From NCBI GenBank assembly GCA_964437725.1, contig CAYTIB010000036.1, forward strand, positions 1-64,000: DNA of 64,000 nt, written 5' to 3'. The notes below the pieces were generated by a model. It saw only the letters and a program-made list of their open reading frames with translations. It was not told the origin of the DNA and ran no database searches. Made by a program: the position numbers and the translations under genes. Source of the DNA: CAYTIB01 sp964437725. Its GTDB lineage: Bacteria > UBA8248 > JACPRG01 > G963555815. Below are positions 1 to 8,951 of the stretch, piece after piece. How positions within the stretch are numbered: position 1 is the stretch's first letter; the number at the start of each line of letters is the position of its first letter.

Positions 1-2
1 TC

Positions 3-2213
3 TTAGAAGGGCGGCGTTCGAGGCAGGAGTTAGAGAACTTTCGACGAGAGCTGAAGCCGGAGGGCGGATTGCCTTCTTACCCACATCCTCGCCTTATGCC
101 TACTTTTTGGGAGTTCCCTACCGTATCCATGGGTCTTGCGCCTATCAACGCTATTTACCAAGCTCGGTTTAACCGTTATTTGGAAGATAGAGGGCTTAAG
201 GAAATTAACGATTCCAAGGTTTGGGCGTTTCTAGGTGACGGGGAAATGGATGAACCGGAGGCCCTGGGTGCCATCTCTCTGGCCGCCCGTGCCAGGCTTG
301 ATAACCTGATCTTCGTAATCAATTGCAACCTCCAGCGGTTAGACGGCCCGGTCCGCGGTAATGGAAAGATCATCCAAGAGCTAGAGAGAGCTTTCCGGGG
401 AACTGGCTGGAATGTTATCAAGGTGCTGTGGGGGGATGACTGGGATCCCCTGTTTGCCAAGGATAAGGACGGGTTGTTAGCAAAACGACTTGAGGAAGTT
501 GTGGATGGTTGGTCTCAAAACTACACAGTTAAGGATGGGGCTTTCATTCGTCAGCACCTTTTTGGAACAGATGAACGACTACTTGAAATGGTGAAGGATC
601 TTTCGGATGAGGAAATCCGAAAGATGCGCCGTGGGGGTCACGATCCCGAAAAGGTTTATTCTGCTTATAAAGCAGCTGTCGAGCATAAAGGTTCCCCCAC
701 CGTCATCCTGGCACGCACGATCAAGGGCTATGGCTTTGGAGAAAGTGGCGAAGGAAAAAACATCACTCACCAACAAAAGAAGATGAACGAAAGCGAGCTT
801 CGAGAATTCCGCGCACGATTTGGAATCCCAGTTTCCGATAATGAGTTGGCCGATGCCCCATTTTATCGGCCACCGGACGATAGTCCGGAGATTCAATATC
901 TCAAAGAGAAACGGGAACAGTTGGGTGGTTTTGTGCCATCTCGTACAGTCAAATGTAAACCGATTAAGGCACCATCAAAAGAGGTGTTCCAAGAGTTTTT
1001 TGAGGGGACAGGGGATCGCGGCGTAGCGACAACCATGGCTTTCGTCCGGATCCTATCAAAACTCTTAAAAGATCCGGAAATAGGAAAGCTCATTGTCCCA
1101 ATTGTCCCTGATGAGGCCCGGACCTTTGGTATGGAGTCTTTGTTCCGTCAGGTGGGGATCTATTCCCACGTTGGTCAGCGTTACGAGCCGGTTGATGCTG
1201 ATAGTTTGCTTTACTACAAAGAGGCTACAGACGGTCAGATTTTGGAAGAAGGCATCACTGAGGCCGGTTCCATGGCATCATTCATTGCGGCTGGGACGGC
1301 CTATGCCACCCACGGCGTAAATACTATTCCCTTCTACATTTACTACTCGATGTTTGGTTTCCAGCGAATTGGAGATTTGATCTGGGCAGCTGCCGATATG
1401 GGCTGCCGAGGTTTCCTGGTGGGGGGTACAGCGGGGCGAACCACTCTGGCGGGGGAAGGGCTCCAGCATCAGGATGGTCATAGCCACCTTTTAGCCTATT
1501 CTATCCCGAATTTGTGTGCCTATGATGTGGCATTTGCTTACGAGCTTGCCGTTATTATCCAGGATGGTATTCGGCGAATGTATCATGATCAGGAAGAGGT
1601 TTTTTACTATCTGACCGTCGAGAACGAGTCCTATCCTATGTTAGCCATGCCGGGTGATGTCGAGGAAGGTATTCTGAAGGGTATTTATAAATTTAATGCT
1701 TCTGGATTTAGTGAAGCGAAACATCGTGCCCAACTTTTCGGCTCGGGTGCCATTCTAAACGAGGTAATTAAGGCCCAGCGTATCTTGGAGGAGCAATATG
1801 ATGTTGCGGCTGACGTGTGGAGTGTGACCAGTTACAAAGCTCTTAGCCAAGATGCGTTGAATGCCGAGCGTTGGAACCTACTTCATCCAGGCGAAACGCC
1901 GAAGATACCGTATATAGCGGAGGTGCTTCGTGATGAACCTGGGGTTTTTGTTGCCGCCTCGGATTATTTAAAAACACTGCCGGACTCTATTTCCCGTTGG
2001 GTCCCGCGACCAATCCACTCTCTGGGGACGGATGGATTTGGCCTCAGCGAAAGCCGCGCTTGTCTGAGGGATCACTTTGAGGTGGATGCCCGCTACATAA
2101 CTCTGGCTGCTCTTACCGGGCTCATGCAGGAAGGCAAAATCGAGGTTTCCGATGTTCGAAAGGCCATCCAGGACCTGGGTATCTCTGCCGAAAAAAGGAA
2201 TCCGATGGAATAG
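3..2213 (+). CDS. aceE: Pyruvate dehydrogenase E1 component, homodimeric type (5' end outside window)
   Basis: This is the thiamine diphosphate-dependent E1 of the pyruvate dehydrogenase complex, which decarboxylates pyruvate and acetylates the E2 lipoyl group. The reading frame is open from base 3, before the first internal TTG at 69, and already matches AceE there, so the gene starts upstream; about 150-170 N-terminal residues are missing against a usual length near 890. The TPP motif runs from GDGEMDEPEA to NCNLQRLDGP, and the family motif PHPRLMPTFWEFPTVSMG is present. It lies 119 bases upstream of aceF on the same strand. No E3 (lpd) gene follows in this window. Identification is secure. 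Confidence 0.96.
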   Translation, partial: LEGRRSRQELENFRRELKPEGGLPSYPHPRLMPTFWEFPTVSMGLAPINAIYQARFNRYLEDRGLKEINDSKVWAFLGDGEMDEPEALGAISLAARARLDNLIFVINCNLQRLDGPVRGNGKIIQELERAFRGTGWNVIKVLWGDDWDPLFAKDKDGLLAKRLEEVVDGWSQNYTVKDGAFIRQHLFGTDERLLEMVKDLSDEEIRKMRRGGHDPEKVYSAYKAAVEHKGSPTVILARTIKGYGFGESGEGKNITHQQKKMNESELREFRARFGIPVSDNELADAPFYRPPDDSPEIQYLKEKREQLGGFVPSRTVKCKPIKAPSKEVFQEFFEGTGDRGVATTMAFVRILSKLLKDPEIGKLIVPIVPDEARTFGMESLFRQVGIYSHVGQRYEPVDADSLLYYKEATDGQILEEGITEAGSMASFIAAGTAYATHGVNTIPFYIYYSMFGFQRIGDLIWAAADMGCRGFLVGGTAGRTTLAGEGLQHQDGHSHLLAYSIPNLCAYDVAFAYELAVIIQDGIRRMYHDQEEVFYYLTVENESYPMLAMPGDVEEGILKGIYKFNASGFSEAKHRAQLFGSGAILNEVIKAQRILEEQYDVAADVWSVTSYKALSQDALNAERWNLLHPGETPKIPYIAEVLRDEPGVFVAASDYLKTLPDSISRWVPRPIHSLGTDGFGLSESRACLRDHFEVDARYITLAALTGLMQEGKIEVSDVRKAIQDLGISAEKRNPME

Positions 2214-2332
2214 GAATTCTTCTGAGTCTTTGTTTTTGGGATTTTGCGGTTTCTTGCGGGCGGCGGTTTAGACTTTTGTGCTAGTTAAATCCAGTGAAAC
2301 TCTTCACCTACCTCTAGGGTTTTCTGTATACC

Positions 2333-3637
2333 ATGGCGATTGAATTCAAACTTCCAGTGCTTGGCGAAAATATCGATTCTGGGAAAATTGTAAAGATCTT
2401 CATAAGCCCGGGCGATAAAGTTGATAAAGACCAGCCGGTCCTCGAGCTTGAAACAGACAAGGCTGCTATAGAAGTCCCTTCAAATGTAGTCGGGATTGTT
2501 AACAATATCCATATTAGAGAGGGCGAGGAGGTCGCAGTAGGACAGGTAATTTTTTCTCTTGAGGGTGATGGTGTTGAGGCGCCCGTCATTGATACGAGTG
2601 ATACTCATATTGCTAGGGAGACCCATCCTAAGCCTTTAGTGAAAGAGCATCCTAAGGGGGTGAAGGGAACGCCATCTGATTTGGAGTCGGTCTCTTTGCT
2701 TGAGACAGGTTTCTCTCCCGATGAGATAGTTTCCGTACCTGCAACACCTTCTGTTCGCCGTTTGGCAAGGGAAATTGGTGTTGATTTAAGCAAAGTGACA
2801 GGTACAGGCAAGAATGGGAGAATTTCTGCCGATGACATCAAGGCCCACGCTAAGTCTGTGCTTCAGAGTGAAGGAATTGGGAATGCTTCTGGGGGGGGAC
2901 CGATTTCGATACCTCTTCCGGACTTTAGTAATTGGGGATCCACCGAACGAAAACCCATGACGAACGTTCGGCGGGCTACAGCGGATCATGTTTCCCTCGC
3001 CTGGAAAACATGTCCACATGTGACCCAGTTCGAAAAGGCTGATATCACAGAATTGGACGCACTCCGTAGATCCTATGTAAAAAAAGCCGATGTGGCAGGC
3101 GGTAAGCTGACTATAACGACCATTTTATTGAAGGTTCTAGCTTCCGCATTGGAGGCATTTCCGGATTTTAACGCTAGTGTGGATACGTCTACCGCTGAAA
3201 TCATCTACAAGCATTACTTTAACATTGGAGTTGCTGTGGATACTGAGCGAGGTTTGCTTGTCCCGGTAATTCGTGACGTAGACCGGAAAAACATCATAGA
3301 ACTTACCAATGAGCTTGGTGAGGTCTCCGAAAGGGCCCGTGATGGGAAGCTCCTACCGGACGAGATGCAAGGTGGTTCAATGACCATTACTAACTTAGGT
3401 GGCATTGGTGGTACGTATTTCACTCCTATAATTAACTATCCTGAAGTCGCCATATTGGGAGTTGCCCGGAGTGCATTGGAGCCGCTTTATGTTAATGGGA
3501 CAATTCAGCCGCGTACGATGCTTCCGCTCTCGCTTTCTTATGATCACCGTATTATCGACGGAGCGGCTGCTGCTCGTTTTCTCAGGTGGGTGGCCAGTGC
3601 ACTTGAAAGCCCGTCTCAGATTCTCTCAGAAGGTTAA
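2333..3637 (+). CDS. aceF: Pyruvate dehydrogenase E2, dihydrolipoamide acetyltransferase
   Basis: This protein transfers the acetyl group from lipoyl-lysine to CoA and forms the core of the pyruvate dehydrogenase complex. There is one N-terminal lipoyl domain with the lipoylated Lys at about residue 43 (ETDKAAIEVPS). A peripheral subunit-binding domain follows at about 145-180 (PSVRRLAREIGVDLSKV). The C-terminal acyltransferase domain carries the active-site DHRIIDG with His near 405. At 434 residues it has a single lipoyl domain, unlike the three of enteric AceF. It follows aceE directly and is probably cotranscribed. The ATG at 2333 begins a typical lipoyl-domain N-terminus (MAIEFKLP). Confidence 0.95.
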   Translation: MAIEFKLPVLGENIDSGKIVKIFISPGDKVDKDQPVLELETDKAAIEVPSNVVGIVNNIHIREGEEVAVGQVIFSLEGDGVEAPVIDTSDTHIARETHPKPLVKEHPKGVKGTPSDLESVSLLETGFSPDEIVSVPATPSVRRLAREIGVDLSKVTGTGKNGRISADDIKAHAKSVLQSEGIGNASGGGPISIPLPDFSNWGSTERKPMTNVRRATADHVSLAWKTCPHVTQFEKADITELDALRRSYVKKADVAGGKLTITTILLKVLASALEAFPDFNASVDTSTAEIIYKHYFNIGVAVDTERGLLVPVIRDVDRKNIIELTNELGEVSERARDGKLLPDEMQGGSMTITNLGGIGGTYFTPIINYPEVAILGVARSALEPLYVNGTIQPRTMLPLSLSYDHRIIDGAAAARFLRWVASALESPSQILSEG

Positions 3638-3914
3638 ACTTCCGTGTCAATAAGGTGTCGTCCATACCTAAAGCGATCGGGAAATATTGTGGGACCGACG
3701 GATTCTTATGTTTTATCCGCACTTGTCATGCCCTTCACCCGGGGGAGGACGAGCGATCTTCGTTTGCTCATGCGACAGTTTGGTATAGAAGAGGAGCAAA
3801 ATACTGTATCCCAAGTTTTGTCTGGGATAGAAGGTTGAGCTGACTAGTGTAGAATGAGGGTATTAGAAAAACGGATTGAAGCTATCCGAAACCAACCTTT
3901 GGAGAGCCGTTCAA

Positions 3915-4580
3915 ATGAAATTTTTCCTGGACACGGCAGATGTTGAAGAGATTTTGGAAGGTGTGGAACTAGGTATAATTGATGGAGTGACGACAAACCC
4001 AAGTTTGATTGCTCGACAGGGCGAGGATTACCAAAAGGCACTTAAAAAAATCTGTGACGTTTGTAAAGGACCAGTAAGTGCGGAAGTGCTGAGTGAAGAT
4101 TTCGACGGGATGCTATTGGAAGGGCACGATCTTTCTCAAATTGCTGAGAATATTGTCGTCAAGGTTCCGATGGGAGAAAGCGGGATCAAAGCAACCCGAA
4201 GATTTAGAGAAGAGGGCATTGCGGTTAACGTTACACTTTGTTTCTCTCCCACTCAGGCCCTGTTGGCGGCGAAGGCGGGTGCGAGTTACATCAGTCCCTT
4301 CGTTGGCCGGCTGGATGACGTAAGCACTTCGGGGATGGCCCTTGTGGAGGAGATTGGAACCATATACGAAAATTTTGGCTTTGAAACGGAGGTTCTGGTG
4401 GCTAGCGTGCGTGGCCCGTTGCATGTCCTAGAAGCTGCGTTGGTCGGAGCTGATATTGCCACGATGCCGTTCGCAGTTGTGAAGCAGATGCTTAATCACC
4501 CGTTGACGGGGGTGGGTTTAAAAAAATTCCTGTCTGACTGGAAGGCGGCGAATCGTAGTTTTGTTACGGAGAAAGAATAG
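3915..4580 (+). CDS. Transaldolase-like / fructose-6-phosphate aldolase family protein
   Basis: This is a class I aldolase of the small transaldolase (TalC/FSA) family, which handles dihydroxyacetone or sedoheptulose/fructose phosphates by Schiff-base chemistry. At 221 residues it is the usual length. Family features are MKFFLDTAD at the start, GVTTNPSL, the Schiff-base Lys near 83 in NIVVKVPM, and SPFVGRLDD. The start is set at the ATG at 3915: it begins the conserved N-terminus and has GGAGAG nine bases upstream. An in-frame extension to 3876 adds 13 unlike residues. Sequence alone does not separate transaldolase from fructose-6-phosphate aldolase activity. Confidence 0.9.
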   Translation: MKFFLDTADVEEILEGVELGIIDGVTTNPSLIARQGEDYQKALKKICDVCKGPVSAEVLSEDFDGMLLEGHDLSQIAENIVVKVPMGESGIKATRRFREEGIAVNVTLCFSPTQALLAAKAGASYISPFVGRLDDVSTSGMALVEEIGTIYENFGFETEVLVASVRGPLHVLEAALVGADIATMPFAVVKQMLNHPLTGVGLKKFLSDWKAANRSFVTEKE

Positions 4581-4589
4581 AGACGGGTT

Positions 4590-4922
4590 ATGCCAATTCA
4601 TGAATATGTTTGTGATGAATGTGATGCGGAATTTGAGAGATTGATTCTTAAGTTGACTAAGGATAATGGAGAAATTGACTGTCCGTCCTGTCGATAGATG
4701 AAGGTTTCGAAGAGGTTTTCGAGTTTTGCTGTGAAGTCCGATTATGTTTCTGTTCCCACTGCGACCGCCGGTCGAAGGGACAAGGAAGTTGCTGCGGAGG
4801 TTTTTACGGCTGCAACTGATATTTTTTTAAAAAAGCTGACATATTTTTCCCGACTGTATAGACCCGATTTTAGAAGATGGGCGAGTCGCCCTGTAAGCTT
4901 ATCTCTTCGGCAGATCCCATGA
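4590..4922 (+). pseudogene. FmdB-type zinc-ribbon protein interrupted by an in-frame TAG
   Basis: The first 35 codons encode the start of an FmdB/CxxC-CxxC regulatory-type zinc ribbon: MPIHEYVCDECDAEFERL, then DCPSC. A TAG at 4695-4697 follows CPSCR, and the same frame continues at once with MKVSKRFSSFAVKS, which resembles the stretch that normally follows the second CxxC pair (CG-x-KV-x-KLFSSF). The family is usually read through as one 70-110 residue protein. The tail after about residue 55 looks unlike the family and runs into the next gene. It is probably a nonsense-inactivated gene; a sequencing error or amber decoding is possible. Confidence 0.55.
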
Positions 4923-5848
4923 CGTTTTATGCTGGTAACACCATCGAGGCCAAGGGACTTGTCAAGCGTTTCGGCCTGCTGACTGCTGTTGATCAAATCT
5001 GCTTCAATGTAAGGGAAAGAGAATGCTTTGGTTTCCTTGGGCCCAATGGTGCAGGGAAAACGTCAACGATGAAGATGATTTATTGTGCTTCGCCGGTAAC
5101 GGCGGGGTCGCTTCGTGTTTTGGGTTTGGACGTTCGGAATTCTGCCCGTCAGATCAAGGCGCGGTTAGGTGTCGTTCCTCAAGAGAACAATCTAGACCCG
5201 GATCTTCCTGTGCGCCGCAATCTACTAACCTATTCCCGTTATTTTGGTCTCTCCGTGAGAGAGGCGAAGAAAAGAACGGATCAATTGCTCGAAGAACTGG
5301 GGTTGGCCGGACGGGCTAACGATAAGGTGGATGTGCTGTCTGGCGGTATGAAGAGGCGGTTGTTGATTGCCCGAGGCTTAATTAACCGACCCGATTTATT
5401 GATCCTTGACGAGCCTACAACAGGTCTGGATCCACAGGCTCGCCACCTTATCTGGCAGCGCCTTCGTCAGCTTAAGCGTGAGGGTGTTACCCTTTTAGTT
5501 ACTACCCATTACATGGACGAAGCGGCGCAACTCTGCGATCGAATAGTTGTGTTAGATCGTGGCAGAATACTTATAGAAGGGAACCCTGCAGAACTTGTTA
5601 AATGCGAGGTTGGTGAGGAGGTTGTGGAACTTCGTGTGGAGGAGAAGGAGGAAGCACGGGTACTCGCTCTCGTTTCGGGCAATCACTTGAAGACTGAGAG
5701 AGTAGAAGACACACTTTATATTTACACTGACCAGGCTGTCGAGATTGCGGGATGTCTGAAGAAGGCGGGCTATTGTCAGATTCACTGCCGACCAGCTTCT
5801 TTGGAAGACCTTTTTTTGAAACTGACAGGCAGGGAACTACGGGATTGA
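4877..5848 (+). CDS. ABC transporter ATP-binding protein (ABC-2/NodI-like)
   Basis: This is the ATPase of an ABC-2-type exporter, partner of the permease that follows. Walker A is GPNGAGKT (about 55-62), the signature is LSGGMKRR, Walker B is LLILDEPTTGLD, and the switch His is in TTHYMDEA. The roughly 80-residue C-terminal extension is of the type seen in DrrA/NodI proteins. The start may be the ATG at 4877 or that at 4919 (MTFYAGN); neither has a strong ribosome-binding site. The stop overlaps the TTG start of the permease, so translation is probably coupled. The substrate cannot be told; drug or lipid export is typical of the family. Confidence 0.92.
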   Translation: MGESPCKLISSADPMTFYAGNTIEAKGLVKRFGLLTAVDQICFNVRERECFGFLGPNGAGKTSTMKMIYCASPVTAGSLRVLGLDVRNSARQIKARLGVVPQENNLDPDLPVRRNLLTYSRYFGLSVREAKKRTDQLLEELGLAGRANDKVDVLSGGMKRRLLIARGLINRPDLLILDEPTTGLDPQARHLIWQRLRQLKREGVTLLVTTHYMDEAAQLCDRIVVLDRGRILIEGNPAELVKCEVGEEVVELRVEEKEEARVLALVSGNHLKTERVEDTLYIYTDQAVEIAGCLKKAGYCQIHCRPASLEDLFLKLTGRELRD

Positions 5849-6627
5849 GTAAGTTGTTAATCGTTCCTGATATCTCGAAGGGGTTTCTCCGTGTTTGGCG
5901 TCGAAACTTAGACTCCTTTCGGGGGTATTACATGGCCGCGATGGTGGCTAACGTAGGCGAGCACCTAATCTACCTTTTGGGTATGGGTGTGGGTGTGGGA
6001 GCTTATGTTACGTTAGGCGGGAATGTTTCTTATTTGCAATACATCGCGCCAGGGTTGGTGGCCTCCTCAGCCATGTGGTCCTCATCAATGGAGTGTACAT
6101 ACGGGGCCTTCACCAGAATGCATGAGCAAAAGACCTATGATGCTGTTTTAGCTACACCGTGTTCAGTCGCGGATGTTGTTTTGGGGGATATTCTTTGGGG
6201 CGGGTGCAGAGCAGTTATGAGCGCAGTGACAATGTTGATTGTAATGGCTCTCTTTGGGCTGATCGGCTCTCCTTGGGCGATTCTCATCTTGATTCCGATG
6301 TTCCTGACGGGACTAATTTTTTCATCCCTTGGCATGATGGCCACAGCACTTTCACCATCATATTTCTTTTTCAATTATCATTTCACAATCGTGGTTACCC
6401 CAATGATCTTTCTCTCTGGAATCTTTTTCCCCCGCGAGGGAGGTGGGGAAGCTTTCGAATGGATCACCTGGTTTTTACCTCTGAGTCACTCGGTTACTGG
6501 TGCCCGTGCCCTAAATGAGGGTCAGGTTCTTTGGGCATTTCCGGCTGCTTTACTCTGGCTTACTATCGCTGCGGTTATTCTAATTCCAATTGCGGTGCTG
6601 ATGATCCGAAGACGGATTATCAAATGA
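5845..6627 (+). CDS. ABC-2 type transporter permease (NodJ-like)
   Basis: This is the membrane subunit of the ABC-2 exporter. It has about six hydrophobic segments, including VGEHLIYLLGMGVGVGAYV and PMIFLSGIFFPREGG, and the conserved FxSGIFFP region typical of NodJ/ABC-2 permeases. The start is set at TTG 5845, which overlaps the ATPase stop (TTGA) and has AGGGA nine bases upstream; this gives 260 residues, the family norm. The longer open frame back to 5752 only overlaps the ATPase gene. The stop overlaps the ATG of alkA. The transported compound is unknown. Confidence 0.88.
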   Translation: MSKLLIVPDISKGFLRVWRRNLDSFRGYYMAAMVANVGEHLIYLLGMGVGVGAYVTLGGNVSYLQYIAPGLVASSAMWSSSMECTYGAFTRMHEQKTYDAVLATPCSVADVVLGDILWGGCRAVMSAVTMLIVMALFGLIGSPWAILILIPMFLTGLIFSSLGMMATALSPSYFFFNYHFTIVVTPMIFLSGIFFPREGGGEAFEWITWFLPLSHSVTGARALNEGQVLWAFPAALLWLTIAAVILIPIAVLMIRRRIIK

Positions 6628-7541
6628 GAGACATGACTTGTTGTACTTGGCGACCTGGAGTTCCCTTAGATCTGGTTGCGACGGTCGGACGTTTTACTGT
6701 GTCTCGGAGTGAGCCCGTTAATCTATTTGACGGAAGAACTTTTAAACGGGTATTGGAGGTAGAGGATGGGAAACTGCATTTGTTGTGTGTTCATGCAATT
6801 GGGTCTGGGTTGTGTGTCGAGATATATCCCGCGATTTCAGGCCGACGAATTATTGCTAAATTCCGGAAAACCTTATTTCATATCTTGGGCGTAAAAGATG
6901 ACTTAGCTGCATTCGGCCAGATCGCTAGGGACGACCAAGTCCTTTGGCCTCTTTTCCAAAGGTTTCGGGGACTTCGAATTTCCCGCGTACCCACACTTTT
7001 TGAAGCCCTTATTACGGCTGTGACCGCCCAGCAGATCAATCTCTCCTTTGCCGGAACGGTCCGTTCGCGGATGGTACGAGCATACGGGAGGTCGCTCAAG
7101 GTAAATGGAGTGGTTTATTATGATTTTCCAACTCCGGAGGCTTTAAGCCGGGCATCGAAATCCCGCTTACGGAAGATGCAGTTAAGTGACACGAAGGTGC
7201 GAACCATCGTTGACCTTTCGTGTGCGTCCGCTAACGGCAGTATGAATGGAATTGAAAAATTATCGACTTTAGAAGCTATTGAACAACTGACAGAGATTAA
7301 AGGGGTTGGTAGGTGGACAGCGGAAACAGCACTACTACGGGGATTAGGACGTTTGGATGCTTTTCCCGCTGACGATTTGGCTATACGCAAGCTTATCAGC
7401 GAGCACTATGAAAAGAATCAAAGTCAAACTAAATCAACAAAAGCACAGGGGGAAGCGACGCGGAGGATTGCTGAGCGTTGGGGGGGGTACGCATCTTATG
7501 CTGTGACTTATCTTTTCCACGCCAAGCGAGCGAGATTTTAA
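6624..7541 (+). CDS. alkA: DNA-3-methyladenine glycosylase II, HhH-GPD family
   Basis: This base-excision repair glycosylase removes alkylated purines from DNA. Residues about 130-300 form the HhH-GPD domain: ALITAVTAQQINLSFAGTV, the helix-hairpin-helix LTEIKGVGRWTAETALL, and FPADDLAIRK, which supplies the catalytic Asp near 251. The N-terminal part is a weak AlkA_N-like domain. The ATG at 6624 overlaps the TGA of the permease (ATGA), which fixes the start and implies coupling; an open frame to 6531 is overlap only. Length is 305 residues. Its place behind an exporter operon probably has no functional meaning. Confidence 0.88.
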   Translation: MRDMTCCTWRPGVPLDLVATVGRFTVSRSEPVNLFDGRTFKRVLEVEDGKLHLLCVHAIGSGLCVEIYPAISGRRIIAKFRKTLFHILGVKDDLAAFGQIARDDQVLWPLFQRFRGLRISRVPTLFEALITAVTAQQINLSFAGTVRSRMVRAYGRSLKVNGVVYYDFPTPEALSRASKSRLRKMQLSDTKVRTIVDLSCASANGSMNGIEKLSTLEAIEQLTEIKGVGRWTAETALLRGLGRLDAFPADDLAIRKLISEHYEKNQSQTKSTKAQGEATRRIAERWGGYASYAVTYLFHAKRARF

Positions 7542-7653
7542 TGTTCCAACTGGTTCAGATTGGATATCGGGGTGTATCCTGCTCTGCCAATCTATGTTTA
7601 GACGGGAAGTAATCCAAATCTAATGCTTCGATAATAGAGGTCATGGAACCGTC

Positions 7654-8817
7654 ATGCTAATTCGCGAAGAAATGGAAAGTCGGGAATTGGAATATTTGAT
7701 TCGGTATGCTGTTCAGTCGGGGAAAACCCGCGGAAGGGTTCATGCCGAAGAGGAGCACCCTTTCCGAACGGCCTTCCAGCGTGACCGAGATCGCATTGTC
7801 CACTCTCGTGCGTTCAGACGCCTTGAATACAAGACCCAAGTCTTTGTTTACCATGAGGGGGATCACTATCGAACACGCCTTACTCATACGCTCGAAGCGG
7901 CCTCTCTGGCCCGGGCTATCTCACGTGCCCTTCGACTTAATGAGGACCTGGCCGAATCGATTGCCTTGGCCCACGACTTGGGCCATCCTCCCTTCGGGCA
8001 TTCAGGTGAGGCCGTTTTAAACCGCCTCATGAAGGACCATGGCGGGTTCGAGCACAACCTTCAGGGGTTGCGGGTGGTTGAGAAACTTGAGGATCGTTAT
8101 CCTAATTTTCTGGGATTGAACCTGACTTGGGAAACGCGAGAAGGCATCATGAAACACAACACTCCAAACGAAAACCCACAAATTCGGGAAAAATATCAGG
8201 ATCTGGAACCAGGTTGGGCTCCTAGCTTAGAGGCTCGGATAGCTGATCTCTCCGATGAGATTGCCTACAACAATCACGATATTGATGATGGTTTGTCGTC
8301 TGAACTCTTGAATATTGAGGACCTAGCTGATTTGGATATTTGGCAAGAGAATCTAAAATGGACATGCAAAAAGTCGCCTACTGCCTCGATGCGTGTGCTT
8401 GAGCACCAGACTATCCGCAGTATTATCAATTTATTGGTAACTGATGTTATTGAATACACTGAGAAGCGTATTGACCAGTTGGGTATTGAAACGTTAGAGG
8501 ACGTTCGGTCCTGTCCTGAGGAAATTGTTTGTTACAGCCCTGCGGTAGCTGAAAAGAGTAAACAACTTAAGGACTTTCTGTATCGAAGGATGTACCGGAA
8601 TTACCGAGTTATCCGGATGGAAGATAAAACTGACCGTATTCTTACCGACTTGTTTCAGGCTTATCTGAACCGGCAGGAACAACTTCCTGATCATATATAT
8701 CAGAAGTGTAAGACGCAAAATCCTGAGCGGGTAATTTGCGACTATATTGCTGGCATGACCGATCGATTTGCTCAGGATGAACATCGGAAGCTTTTCGACC
8801 CTCACGCTCAGGTGTGA
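7654..8817 (+). CDS. dgt: Deoxyguanosinetriphosphate triphosphohydrolase-like protein
   Basis: This is a metal-dependent HD-domain dNTP triphosphohydrolase, which converts dGTP or other dNTPs to nucleoside plus triphosphate. The HD metal site is visible: HTLE (His 78) and AHDLGHPPFGHSGE (His-Asp about 107-108), then the late Asp in IADLSDEIAYNNHD. It is 387 residues, matching the short dGTPase-like family found beside primase or repair genes in many bacteria rather than the longer E. coli Dgt. The ATG at 7654 begins the family-typical MLIREEME. It stands alone between alkA and a hairpin at its 3' end. Confidence 0.92.
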   Translation: MLIREEMESRELEYLIRYAVQSGKTRGRVHAEEEHPFRTAFQRDRDRIVHSRAFRRLEYKTQVFVYHEGDHYRTRLTHTLEAASLARAISRALRLNEDLAESIALAHDLGHPPFGHSGEAVLNRLMKDHGGFEHNLQGLRVVEKLEDRYPNFLGLNLTWETREGIMKHNTPNENPQIREKYQDLEPGWAPSLEARIADLSDEIAYNNHDIDDGLSSELLNIEDLADLDIWQENLKWTCKKSPTASMRVLEHQTIRSIINLLVTDVIEYTEKRIDQLGIETLEDVRSCPEEIVCYSPAVAEKSKQLKDFLYRRMYRNYRVIRMEDKTDRILTDLFQAYLNRQEQLPDHIYQKCKTQNPERVICDYIAGMTDRFAQDEHRKLFDPHAQV

Positions 8818-8826
8818 GGGTTTGTT
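8798..8826 (+). terminator. Probable terminator at the dgt 3' end
   Basis: An eight-base stem ACCCTCAC / GTGAGGGT (8798-8805 with 8814-8821) overlaps the dgt stop codon and is followed by a weak T-rich run (TTTGTTGG). It would serve plus-strand transcription ahead of the convergent minus-strand gene that ends at 8952. Confidence 0.45.
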
Positions 8827-8951
8827 GGATTTGAAATTATTTTCGAAATCATTCGAGAAGGTAAGTTCGCTCCTTACACACAAAGAATCTACGACTAGGC
8901 TTGGACGGCTAAAATAAGATAGAAAAAGACAGCCGGGAGAAAATCGATGAT

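Noticed and set aside
3638..3875. Open frame of 64 codons between aceF and the transaldolase-like gene
   Set aside because: Three short competing frames overlap, none has family-like sequence, and no ribosome-binding site is clear.
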